Source: Methylophaga thiooxydans DMS010 (GTDB lineage Bacteria > Pseudomonadota > Gammaproteobacteria > Nitrosococcales > Methylophagaceae). From it: a DNA stretch of 49,700 nt. The position numbers and the translations under genes are program-made. The notes under the pieces are model-generated. The model was not told the DNA's origin, did not search any database, and saw nothing but the letters and a program-made list of their open reading frames with translations. Of the stretch, positions 42,452-49,700 are shown in pieces. The stretch is taken from assembly GCF_000156355.1 (NCBI RefSeq), contig NZ_GG657882.1:1-49700 (forward strand), read 5' to 3'. Position 1 is the first letter of the stretch. Every line of letters starts with the position of its first letter.

Positions 42452-43582
42452 ATGGCCAAGTCTGCTCGTCCAGCCCCATCCCTTATCCCTGCCGTTCTGG
42501 CTTTGATTGTGCTCTTTGTATTGGGATATATTTTATTTGCTGACTTACAGCCCTCACGGACTGAGCATACCGTGAACCCTCCGTTCGAACTTGACGATCC
42601 TGAACTCGAAATTATCAATGAAGCACCCATCATGCCAGCGCAAGATCAACAACAGATCATCGCGGAAGAAGCAGCGTCTTTTGTTGAACAACTCGCGGCA
42701 GACGATGAGGCAGACGAAACCACCGCAGTCACCATTAACGAACAACAAGGTGAGTTTGTTCGCCACGATGGCATCATCGCTATTCCCAAACTCGAGCACA
42801 GAAATACCACTGTGGGTGAATTATCGCAGGATAAAACGTTAGCGGCTGACACTCCCGTGATCCTGCAATTCACCGAAACCGAAAAGCAAACCACAACGCT
42901 GCAAGCCTTGGATGATTCAATAGAAGATAAAAAGCAGATAATTACGCTGGAACAAAAAGATGGCACACGCCGCCAGGCGCCGTTAGCCGATCTGCTGAAC
43001 GAAAAAGATGCGGATAAAAACGCGTCTATTACGGTGATTAAAGAACACAACCGCACAGAGCAACTGACAATCGGCGAGTTAGCTGAATCTGATATTTCAT
43101 CATCTCAAAAAGTCATCGCCACCATTAACCAAGGCATTGAAGAGTTATCAGTCAAAGATATCGTACAAGCGGGGGAGTTACCCGATAACGCCCTGTTTTA
43201 TCTTCACCGCGTCACAGAACGTGACCGACAAGGGCTTTGGGGGATTATTCAATCAGGGTTAATTCAGCGTTTTCGCCAAGGCTTGGCGCTTGAAGGCATT
43301 AGCCGAAACAAAGAACTCGCCAGAGTCACTATCCCTGCTGATGCTGATGAGCCACTACCAACAGGTTTAAGCTCATTCCTGGGTAAGGTGCTGAATAAAA
43401 AAGTCACCTCGAGTTATATTTATAACTTCAGCACACACACCATGGGCCATGATCCTAATCTAATTCATCCCGGCCAGCAATTAATTCTGATTCATTTCTC
43501 ACCGAATGAACTCAAACAAATTTATGTTTTTTTTGCTGAGCAACGCAACGAGCAGGCCCAAAGCTTCGCCATCTCTCAATAA
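42452..43582 (+). CDS. Membrane-anchored protein with five ~28-residue repeats and a LysM-like end
   Basis: A 376-residue protein not matched to any named family. Residues 10-30 form one transmembrane helix; the rest should be periplasmic. Residues 45-95 are very acidic. From about 119 to 259 there are five imperfect repeats of 27-29 residues, each starting with a [V/L/I]xx[L/I] pair (121/124, 150/153, 178/181, 207/210, 234/237) and ending with a hydrophobic strand before the next (VILQF, IITL, ITVI, VIATI, LFYL). The C-terminus has RQGLWGIIQ and NLIHPGQQLILIHF, like the two ends of a LysM motif but with about 70 residues between them. It follows mutL by 26 bp, where miaA often sits in relatives. 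Confidence 0.8.
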   Translation: MAKSARPAPSLIPAVLALIVLFVLGYILFADLQPSRTEHTVNPPFELDDPELEIINEAPIMPAQDQQQIIAEEAASFVEQLAADDEADETTAVTINEQQGEFVRHDGIIAIPKLEHRNTTVGELSQDKTLAADTPVILQFTETEKQTTTLQALDDSIEDKKQIITLEQKDGTRRQAPLADLLNEKDADKNASITVIKEHNRTEQLTIGELAESDISSSQKVIATINQGIEELSVKDIVQAGELPDNALFYLHRVTERDRQGLWGIIQSGLIQRFRQGLALEGISRNKELARVTIPADADEPLPTGLSSFLGKVLNKKVTSSYIYNFSTHTMGHDPNLIHPGQQLILIHFSPNELKQIYVFFAEQRNEQAQSFAISQ

Positions 43583-43584
43583 TA

Positions 43585-43656
43585 ATGCTCGATTTAATAT
43601 TTCTTTTTGTTGTGGTCGCGATCATTGCCGCCGCGTTTTTGATTCCGCTAGACTAA
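43585..43656 (+). CDS. Possible 23-residue membrane peptide
   Basis: An ATG two bases after the stop of the repeat protein (TAATAATG) opens a 23-codon frame for MLDLIFLFVVVAIIAAAFL plus a short IPLD end: a single transmembrane helix flanked by acidic residues, and no basic residue at all. It ends at 43656, 1 bp before the stop of the convergent RND gene. There is no ribosome site of its own, so translation would need coupling. Real small membrane proteins look like this, but chance cannot be ruled out. Confidence 0.35.
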   Translation: MLDLIFLFVVVAIIAAAFLIPLD

Positions 43657-43657
43657 G

Positions 43658-46600
43658 CTACTGGTTAAAACGGCCATAACGTAAAATCACACTCGGTAAC
43701 ACCAGTAGATTCAGTACCGTGGACGAAATAAGTCCACCGATAATGATACTTGCCATCGGCCCCATAATTTCTCGACCTGGACTGTCTGAGTTCACTGCAA
43801 TAGGCAACATTGCCAAGGCCGTCACGAGCGCCGTAATCAAGATTGAAGGCAAGCGCTCTTGCGCCCCACGAATCGCTGTATCCAAATTCCATTTAGCCCC
43901 TTCTTCCACCACCAGATACTGATAATGCGACACCAACATAATGGAGTTACGCAAGGTGATACCGAACAAGGTGACAAAGCCAACCAATGATCCAATGGAT
44001 AACACGCCGTTGGTCATCAACACCGCAATCACACCGCCGACTAATGAAAACGGTAAGTTCATCAAAACCAATAGCATATTGCGCATGCTCTGCAAGGCAA
44101 GATATAACAGTAACAGCACGGCAATACCGGCCAAGGTAGAGTGCACAACCAAATCTTCACGTGATTGTGCCTGAGCGACAGCTGCACCGGTAAACTCAGG
44201 GTAAATGTCGGCGGTAAAGCTTACTTCTTCGTGTACGCGTTGTTTTAATTCATCAAAGAATGAGGCCAAATCTCTACCGGAAACATTACTGGTCACTGTC
44301 TGTAAGCGCTGGCCGCCCCGGTGTTGAATCATATGCCGCCCAGAAACTTGCTGAATACTGGCAACTTCCTCCAGTCGGAGAGTAATGCCATCAGGCGTCT
44401 GGATTGGTAAATCTTTAACGTGCTTTGGTTGCTGGCGTTGTTCATCGGTTAAGACCACAACAACATCAAACACCTGATTACCTTCATACACCTGACCTAC
44501 AATAGCGCCATCAAACCCCGTTCTAACAGTTTGCATGACTTCAGCAGGTCGTAGTCCCCAACGAGCCAGCTTATCCAAATCCAAACGCACTTCTATCTGT
44601 GGCTCACCGGGTGGCGCACGCAGTTGTACATCGGTCGCACCATCAATTCGCTGCATCACCTCTGCCACTTGCTGCACTTTTTGATCTAGAGCATTGAGGT
44701 TTTTACCGTATATGTTCACCACCACCGGTGAGGTATACCCCGAAATGGTCTCATCGATCCGTTCGGTCAGAAAGGTATTCACCTCTGAATTAACGCCAGG
44801 GAAAGCTTCCAAAACCTCACGGATTTCATCCAAGACTTTTTGTTGCGATGGCCCATCCATCGGTTCTAAGTCAACTTCATATTCACTGTAATGGGTGCCA
44901 AAGGTATCCGCACCGCGTTCCGCACGACCAGCCCATTGTGAGGTTGATCGCACACCCGGTATTTCGGCAACCCGTTTCTCAATTTGCCCGCCCATACGTA
45001 GTGATTCTTGAATTGATGTGCCCGGCACACTGGCGGTATGAATAATATAGTGACCTTCTCGCAGCTCAGGTAAAAAGCTACCACCTAACAAAGGCAAAAT
45101 TGCCAGGCCGCCTAAGCAAAATACAAGTACGCCAGAAAGGGTTAGCCGCGGAAATACGCTGACTCCACGCAGTATTTTGCCGTAGGTAGGCTTAATCCAA
45201 CGAACCAAAGGTGGCTCTTTATGACTAAGACTGCTGCCCCGTGTTAGCAAAATATGACATAAGGCTGGCGTCACCGTCAGCGCGACGGCCAAAGAGGCAA
45301 AAATCGCTAAAATATAAGCTTCACCCAAAGGCTCAAACATTCGGCCTGCCACACCACTTAAGGTCAACAGGGGCACAAACACCAGCATCACGATAAAACT
45401 GGCATAAACCACCGAGCTACGGACTTCCATTGAAGCTTGATACACCACATCCATCGTTGGTTTTGGTGTGGCTAAAGCGGCATTTTCACGCAGTCGACGG
45501 AAAATATTTTCAGTATCGATAATGGCATCATCTACCACCTCACCTAATGCAATTGCCAGCCCGCCCAGCACCATAATGTTGATATTGATACCAAACTCAA
45601 GCAGCACGATTAAAGCCGCGAACAACGATAATGGAATCGCCGTCATTGAAATAATCGCTGTGCGTAAATTAAATAAAAATAAGAACAACACCAACATGAC
45701 CAAACTACCCCCGACCATGAGATGCTCTTGAATATTATGCAGAGAGGTTTCGATGTAATTGGCAGGCCGGAATAGATCGTCGTGAAGCGTAATGTTCTCG
45801 GCCGCAAAGCCATCCTTGAATTCATCTAATGCTGCTTCAATACCCTCTGTCACCGCAAGCGTATTGGCTTTGTATTGACCGATCACCATCAACACCACAC
45901 CCGGCTTGCCACCAATCGCCGCACCGCCAATTGCAGGTGCTGGAGCGCTTTTGACGGTAGCAATATCACCTATGTGAAGAATGGTCGCACCTGACTTACG
46001 CACAACAACTTTAGCTAATTGCTCTGCGGTAAGAGGCTGTCCACTGACTTGCAACATCATGCGCTGGTTTTGATTCTCGATATAACCACTGCCCAGTATG
46101 CCAGTCGCTTTTCTAGCCACCGTTGTCACTTCATCAACTGAAATGCCATAACGTGCCAGTTTGCGAGGATCTATCTGAATTTGTAACTGCTTTTCGTGAC
46201 CGCCAAAAACGTTAATGTCTGCCACGCCCTCAACACTCAGAAGCCTTGGCGATAAGGTCCAATCCACCAAAGACCGAAGCTTCATCAGGTCGTGTTCATC
46301 TGAACTCAAGCCAATTGTCATAATCGTGCCTGACGATGACTCCAATGGCACCATAAGTGGCGGTCCTACACTTTCAGGCAGTGCTGCTTGCAAACCTAAT
46401 AATCGTTCTGACACTAACTGTCGGTCTAAATAAATATCGGTGCTGTCATAAAACGTCAGAATCAGCACTGACAGGCTGGGAATTGATTGCGAGCGGATAG
46501 ACTCCATGCCCACTAATCCACCCAAGGCATTTTCAAGTGGCTGGGTGACCAGCACCTCCACCTGCTCGGCTGTTAATCCTCGAGCTTCTGTCTGAATGAT

Positions 46601-46741
46601 GACCTGTTTCGGCGCAAACTCCGGAAAAATATCGAGGCTGGAATTGGATAATTTATAGATACCATAGCCCAATAGCAGCACAGCAAGCGCCACAACAATG
46701 CCACGAAAACGAACAGAAAAGGCAACAACCTTAGATAGCAT
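43658..46741 (-). CDS. Heavy-metal-type RND efflux pump (CusA/CzcA family)
   Basis: A 1027-residue inner-membrane proton-driven pump with the RND layout of two repeats, each one helix, a large periplasmic loop and further helices. It opens FSVRFRGIVVALAVLLLG, then SSLDIFPEFAPKQVIIQTEA, the HME-RND signature. TM4 has ALGEVVDDAIIDTENIFRRL (400-416), aligning with the proton-relay segment of CusA and CzcA but richer in acidic residues (Asp404, Asp405, Asp409, Glu411). The lower half repeats with ITLRNSIMLVSHY. The metal or other substrate cannot be named. Its adaptor gene lies 41 bp upstream; no outer-membrane channel gene is nearby. Confidence 0.88.
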   Translation of the reverse strand: MLSKVVAFSVRFRGIVVALAVLLLGYGIYKLSNSSLDIFPEFAPKQVIIQTEARGLTAEQVEVLVTQPLENALGGLVGMESIRSQSIPSLSVLILTFYDSTDIYLDRQLVSERLLGLQAALPESVGPPLMVPLESSSGTIMTIGLSSDEHDLMKLRSLVDWTLSPRLLSVEGVADINVFGGHEKQLQIQIDPRKLARYGISVDEVTTVARKATGILGSGYIENQNQRMMLQVSGQPLTAEQLAKVVVRKSGATILHIGDIATVKSAPAPAIGGAAIGGKPGVVLMVIGQYKANTLAVTEGIEAALDEFKDGFAAENITLHDDLFRPANYIETSLHNIQEHLMVGGSLVMLVLFLFLFNLRTAIISMTAIPLSLFAALIVLLEFGININIMVLGGLAIALGEVVDDAIIDTENIFRRLRENAALATPKPTMDVVYQASMEVRSSVVYASFIVMLVFVPLLTLSGVAGRMFEPLGEAYILAIFASLAVALTVTPALCHILLTRGSSLSHKEPPLVRWIKPTYGKILRGVSVFPRLTLSGVLVFCLGGLAILPLLGGSFLPELREGHYIIHTASVPGTSIQESLRMGGQIEKRVAEIPGVRSTSQWAGRAERGADTFGTHYSEYEVDLEPMDGPSQQKVLDEIREVLEAFPGVNSEVNTFLTERIDETISGYTSPVVVNIYGKNLNALDQKVQQVAEVMQRIDGATDVQLRAPPGEPQIEVRLDLDKLARWGLRPAEVMQTVRTGFDGAIVGQVYEGNQVFDVVVVLTDEQRQQPKHVKDLPIQTPDGITLRLEEVASIQQVSGRHMIQHRGGQRLQTVTSNVSGRDLASFFDELKQRVHEEVSFTADIYPEFTGAAVAQAQSREDLVVHSTLAGIAVLLLLYLALQSMRNMLLVLMNLPFSLVGGVIAVLMTNGVLSIGSLVGFVTLFGITLRNSIMLVSHYQYLVVEEGAKWNLDTAIRGAQERLPSILITALVTALAMLPIAVNSDSPGREIMGPMASIIIGGLISSTVLNLLVLPSVILRYGRFNQ

Positions 46742-46782
46742 GGGCGATCCTAATTAACGTCTTTATATCCATAACCCGCAAA

Positions 46783-47889
46783 TTAATCATCATCCTCATC
46801 ATGGATCTGCCAACGAAACTCTTCGGCAAGCAGCATTTGTGAACCCGAAATCACCAACGCATCTCCTGCTTCGAACCCAGATTCGATAAAAATGCCCCCC
46901 ACGACAATATCGCCATCAGCCAGTGCCCGACGCTTAAAAGTGGCTTCATCTTGCTGTATATAAGTCCAGGGCTGACCCGCATACCAGACGATTGCCTGTT
47001 CCGGAATATGAAATCCCGTTTTGGGTTCATCATTTTTTGGGATCCAAGCATCTAAGCGCATACCTAACCTTAGCTTGCCCGTACTGATACGAAAATAGTA
47101 GGTTTCACCTTGAATCTGCTGTGTCGCAAGGTAAGCAGGTGAGACGTAATACGCTTTCCGAGCCGAATCCCTATCCCCTTCACGCGACACACGAATCATG
47201 CTGACATCCGCAGTCAATGAGGCACCAACCGGCAAGGTCACCAGAATCAAGGTATCTTGACGACTGACTATGCGGTCAAATTCTTTCGAAGGCTTGTCCA
47301 GCACCCAGCTCGCGATAGGATTCCCCCAGCCTTGTAATAGCTCTGTTTTTGCATCTTCCAATTGAAAGCGAGCTGCCTGTAAATTCGCTCGCGCTTCCTG
47401 CCAACTGGCATCCGCATAGTTCACATTTTTGCTGGCAACACTTCCTGTGTTATTTGCTAGTTTACGAAGTCGTTCCAACTCTTGTTTGGCTGCCTGCTCA
47501 CCGACTTGAGCAACGCGTATCGTGGACTGCAATTGATTAATTCGTGAACGCCAGCGGAGTAAATCTCGTGTATCGACAACCTTTGCATAAGCCATCAGCT
47601 CAGAGAAAAACAATTTTTTGCTAACGGGAATCGTCTCAACCCCGGCATAATCAATGGCATCATCATCGAGAGTGACGGTCATTGGCTGCAGATTAGTTTC
47701 ATCTTCTTCATCGTCGTCATCCTCTTCACCATAACTTGCCGCACGTTCCGCAGCCTCGTTATAGTCAGAAACAACTGTCGTCATAAAACCAGACCATGAA
47801 AATTGAGTGATGGCAGGTAGTACCACACCGACCACTAACACCACCGCAACAAATACGAACCAGAACCTCAGTTTTCTGCGTAACACCAT
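46783..47889 (-). CDS. RND periplasmic adaptor with acidic linker
   Basis: A 368-residue membrane-fusion protein for the adjacent RND pump. One N-terminal helix (about 9-28) anchors it. Residues 55-64 are EEDDDDEEDE, an unusual acidic run, and the C-terminus ends HDEDDD. The core has the start of a beta-barrel/lipoyl unit (FFSELMAYAKVVD), an alpha-hairpin coiled coil (about 110-195, with QAAKQELERLRKLANN), and a return strand and barrel to about 355. It lacks the His-rich metal-binding N-terminus of CusB or CzcB. It is the first gene of the two-gene operon that reads leftward from near the tRNA gene. Confidence 0.83.
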   Translation of the reverse strand: MVLRRKLRFWFVFVAVVLVVGVVLPAITQFSWSGFMTTVVSDYNEAAERAASYGEEDDDDEEDETNLQPMTVTLDDDAIDYAGVETIPVSKKLFFSELMAYAKVVDTRDLLRWRSRINQLQSTIRVAQVGEQAAKQELERLRKLANNTGSVASKNVNYADASWQEARANLQAARFQLEDAKTELLQGWGNPIASWVLDKPSKEFDRIVSRQDTLILVTLPVGASLTADVSMIRVSREGDRDSARKAYYVSPAYLATQQIQGETYYFRISTGKLRLGMRLDAWIPKNDEPKTGFHIPEQAIVWYAGQPWTYIQQDEATFKRRALADGDIVVGGIFIESGFEAGDALVISGSQMLLAEEFRWQIHDEDDD

Positions 47890-47984
47890 CTGTTATCCAT
47901 TGAATAATCGACTAAATCAGCAAATCATTAGAGCATGGCATATTGCTAGCGACAAGCATCCCGCATAAATATTCCTGCTTTCCC

Positions 47985-48014
47985 TTGACACGCCCCCCCG
48001 CAAAAGGGTTTAAT
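47985..48014 (+). promoter_or_regulatory. Promoter of tRNA-Phe
   Basis: A perfect TTGACA -35 box at 47985-47990 and TTTAAT -10 box at 48009-48014 are 18 bp apart, 13 bp before the tRNA. The stretch after the -10 box (ACGCACCC) is C-rich with GC character, like the discriminators of stable-RNA promoters under stringent control. Confidence 0.75.
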
Positions 48015-48027
48015 ACGCACCCTTATC

Positions 48028-48103
48028 GGCTCGATAGCTCAGTTGGTAGAGCAAGGGATTGAAAATCCCTGTGTCCCTGGTTCGATTCCAGGTCGAGCCA
48101 CCA
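48028..48103 (+). tRNA. tRNA-Phe (GAA anticodon)
   Basis: A 76-nt tRNA with the CCA end encoded. The acceptor stem GGCTCGA pairs with TCGAGCC; the D-arm GCTC/GAGC, anticodon stem AGGGA/TCCCT and T-arm CCTGG/CCAGG with loop TTCGATT all pair perfectly. The anticodon loop TTGAAAA carries GAA at 48061-48063, reading phenylalanine codons. It is a single-gene transcript with its own promoter and terminator. Confidence 0.97.
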
Positions 48104-48111
48104 TGAACATG

Positions 48112-48146
48112 AAAACCCTGTCAGTTTTTTCTGACAGGGTTTTTTT
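48112..48146 (+). terminator. Terminator of tRNA-Phe
   Basis: A 13-bp perfect stem, AAAACCCTGTCAG at 48112-48124 and CTGACAGGGTTTT at 48131-48143, around a T6 loop and followed by more T residues. It starts 9 nt after the tRNA CCA end. It is a strong intrinsic terminator. Confidence 0.92.
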
Positions 48147-48301
48147 GTATCTGCCACACCGCCTTATCTCCTTAGCAAATCATTTACCAGCTTTCTGTAT
48201 AGTGTCTCAGGAGCTCTGATATTCAACGATTATTGCTAGTGTTGCATATCGCTGACGAACTAAAAAAACACTACACTTTCACTGTTAAAGGAATAATGCT
48301 G

Positions 48302-49315
48302 ATGTCTGTCAAACCGCAAACCACTGTATACGCTCTCCCCTTCCTGTTTCTGTTTTTTCTTATAAGCTCCCTCACACTAAAAGCAGAGAACACGACAGAC
48401 GATGCTTATTTCAGTGCTGAGCTAGGCGCTGTATTTTTTGATTTACCAGAGTATCAAGATGGATATGGCGTTGTTGGACTTGAACCTGTCAGTGGCCCTT
48501 ATTTCTCTGAAGCTGACGATCACAATGGTTCATCGCTGACCCTCACAGGGGGCATACTGACAGACAAACATATTAACTGGTTGAATAGCACCGTATTTCT
48601 GGAAGCATCCGGTTTTTACAGTAAGAGCAATGAAAACGCCAATGCCACGCTTGGCTCTGATCCTGATGGCAACAATATCCGTTTTGCATTATTCGATGGC
48701 TCTAATGGTTTTAATAGCTCGGATGGTGGTCCATTAAACTATAAACTCCGCTCTGAAATCGACTACTATGGTGCCAGACTCGATCTTGGTCTTGAGTCTG
48801 AATTAGGTAGCTGGACAATACGAACTCAAGTCGGCCCCCAACTACTGAGGCTAAAGCAAGACTATACCCTATACGGGATGGCCATTAATGACCCTAACTC
48901 AACCTACAATCGTTATGAGTCGCTCGACTCACGTTACCGAGGCATCCGCTTTGCCGTATCAGCAGATAAACAATTTACCAATCAGGTTTCCGTTGAAACT
49001 GAGCTAGGTATTTCTGCGCTGGCCTTGCGGACACGTTATAAAGGGCAAGACGAACACTACGCAGATGGGCAATCTCAGCAAAACCATAGCTTACACAAGG
49101 GCACATACAGCGCAGACCTGAAGTTAGCAGCCCGCTATCAAGTGACTCCTGCTGTTGCTTTTGGCCTCAACATCGCTACAACCTATATCAATGATGTACC
49201 AGAAATTAAACATGCCACCGGAGCAACATCAAACAATACCTTTGTTCCCAGTTCGCTTGATACCGACACGATGCTGGTAACAACCGTCGGCGTGGAGCTC
49301 ACATCCACCTTTTAG
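48302..49315 (+). CDS. Outer-membrane beta-barrel protein, porin-like
   Basis: A 337-residue exported protein. The start at 48302 has AAAGGA 9 bases upstream and gives a signal peptide (TVYALPFLFLFFLISSLTL, cleaved near KAEN); in-frame starts at 48233 and 48296 are less good. The mature part alternates polar and hydrophobic residues in many short strands (YFSAELGAVFF, IDYYGARLDLGLESELG, SWTIRTQVGPQLLRL, YSADLKLAARYQ) and ends on phenylalanine (VGVELTSTF), as outer-membrane barrels do. It resembles the Lpg1974-type major outer-membrane proteins in style, but that is not certain. It is followed by a strong terminator. Confidence 0.8.
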   Translation: MSVKPQTTVYALPFLFLFFLISSLTLKAENTTDDAYFSAELGAVFFDLPEYQDGYGVVGLEPVSGPYFSEADDHNGSSLTLTGGILTDKHINWLNSTVFLEASGFYSKSNENANATLGSDPDGNNIRFALFDGSNGFNSSDGGPLNYKLRSEIDYYGARLDLGLESELGSWTIRTQVGPQLLRLKQDYTLYGMAINDPNSTYNRYESLDSRYRGIRFAVSADKQFTNQVSVETELGISALALRTRYKGQDEHYADGQSQQNHSLHKGTYSADLKLAARYQVTPAVAFGLNIATTYINDVPEIKHATGATSNNTFVPSSLDTDTMLVTTVGVELTSTF

Positions 49316-49396
49316 TCAGCATAGGTATGCTTTTCGTATCAGTAATTTGTCCATATAACGCTAAAAACATCTCTCCATGACTGTCTTTTGCCAGTT

Positions 49397-49434
49397 ATCA
49401 GGGCCCTACGCGAATGTAGGGCCACTGATTTTTT
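49397..49434 (+). terminator. Terminator after the outer-membrane protein gene
   Basis: GGCCCTAC at 49402-49409 pairs with GTAGGGCC at 49416-49423 around a GCGAAT loop, and ATCAG/CTGAT extends the stem past one bulged A. A run of six T residues follows. It lies 82 bp after the stop codon. Confidence 0.85.
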
Positions 49435-49700
49435 AAGCATTGGCTTGAGTACAACAAAAGCCAAAACAGTCACTAATGTTTGTAACGCACAACTGTTTTC
49501 AGACGGGTGTAATACCGCGTCATCACCGCAGCCACTATGAGTTTATATTACCAAAACAGCACTTTTGTTGTAAAAAAGACACATAAATATGAAATATGCG
49601 TCAAAATTCTCTTTTTTGTTGTAAAAGTGTTGCAATGAGTTTTTTTCTGTGCAAAATTAGCATTCAACCGTTAATCAGTACGGTTACGAGAGAAATTAAA
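49435..49700. promoter_or_regulatory. Gene-free AT-rich region, probable upstream control region
   Basis: No coding sequence is visible in these 266 bp after the terminator. The region is AT-rich and holds three copies of a TTTTGTTGTA element: CTTTTGTTGTA at 49562-49572, TTTTGTTGTA at 49614-49623, and the inverse TACAACAAAAG at 49450-49460. The two direct copies share 13 bp (TTTTGTTGTAAAA). It ends in GAGAGAAATTAAA at the window edge, which may be close to a start codon beyond. It is likely the regulatory region of a gene to the right. Confidence 0.4.
49450..49626. repeat. Three copies of the TTTTGTTGTA element
   Basis: Copies lie at 49450-49460 (inverted), 49562-49572 and 49614-49626. The direct copies are 51 bp apart and share TTTTGTTGTAAAA exactly. 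In a region this AT-rich some chance matching is expected, but an 11-bp inverse match plus a 13-bp direct match within 180 bp is notable. Confidence 0.5.

Overview
This window reads as a chromosomal segment of a gammaproteobacterium with moderate GC content. The gene orders pilT/pilU against yggS-proC-yggT-metX-metW, mlaFEDCB-ibaG-murA-hisGDC, and nnr-tsaE-amiC-mutL are typical of that class. A periplasmic MxaD-like protein, a family tied to methanol dehydrogenase, together with the overall gene style suggests a methylotroph close to Methylophaga. That assignment is an inference. No insertion sequence, prophage or CRISPR array was seen.

Layout. 1-116: the 5' end of a lipoprotein gene (minus). 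293-2485: pilT and pilU, type IV pilus retraction ATPases (minus). 2576-7173: a plus-strand run yggS-proC-yggT-metX-metW-pyrE for PLP homeostasis, proline, methionine and pyrimidines. 7183-8646: a TauE/SafE permease and a small secreted coiled-coil protein. 8643-16194: one long minus-strand block that reads mlaF-E-D-C-B, ibaG, murA, hisG, hisD, hisC, covering outer-membrane lipid transport, peptidoglycan and histidine. 16409-18712: mxaD-like gene, seven-bladed YVTN lipoprotein, rsmJ. 18725-23043: ftsK, lolA, rarA (minus). 23176-26997: trxB, uspA-type, an LplT-like MFS carrier and a diguanylate cyclase. 26994-28515: an M48 protease and a small cytochrome c (minus). 28622-34191: orn, then a tightly coupled DNA-repair cluster (Cys4 mini-protein, exonuclease/GIY-YIG fusion, DUF3429 membrane protein, iron-sulfur photolyase, CPD photolyase). 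34199-37276: a chemoreceptor and queG (minus). 37324-43656: nnr, tsaE, amiC, mutL, an unusual repeat-containing LysM-like membrane protein and a possible 23-residue membrane peptide. 43658-47889: an RND pump and its adaptor (minus). 48028-48103: tRNA-Phe with its own promoter and terminator. 48302-49315: an outer-membrane beta-barrel protein, followed by 385 bp without a gene that holds a terminator and three copies of a TTTTGTTGTA element.

Most of the window is housekeeping. The parts that deserve a second look are the photolyase/nuclease cluster at 29213-34191, a strong terminator hairpin inside the signal-peptide codons of the YVTN lipoprotein, the five-repeat protein after mutL, the RND pump with a highly acidic adaptor and no outer-membrane partner, and the repeated element in the final intergenic region.
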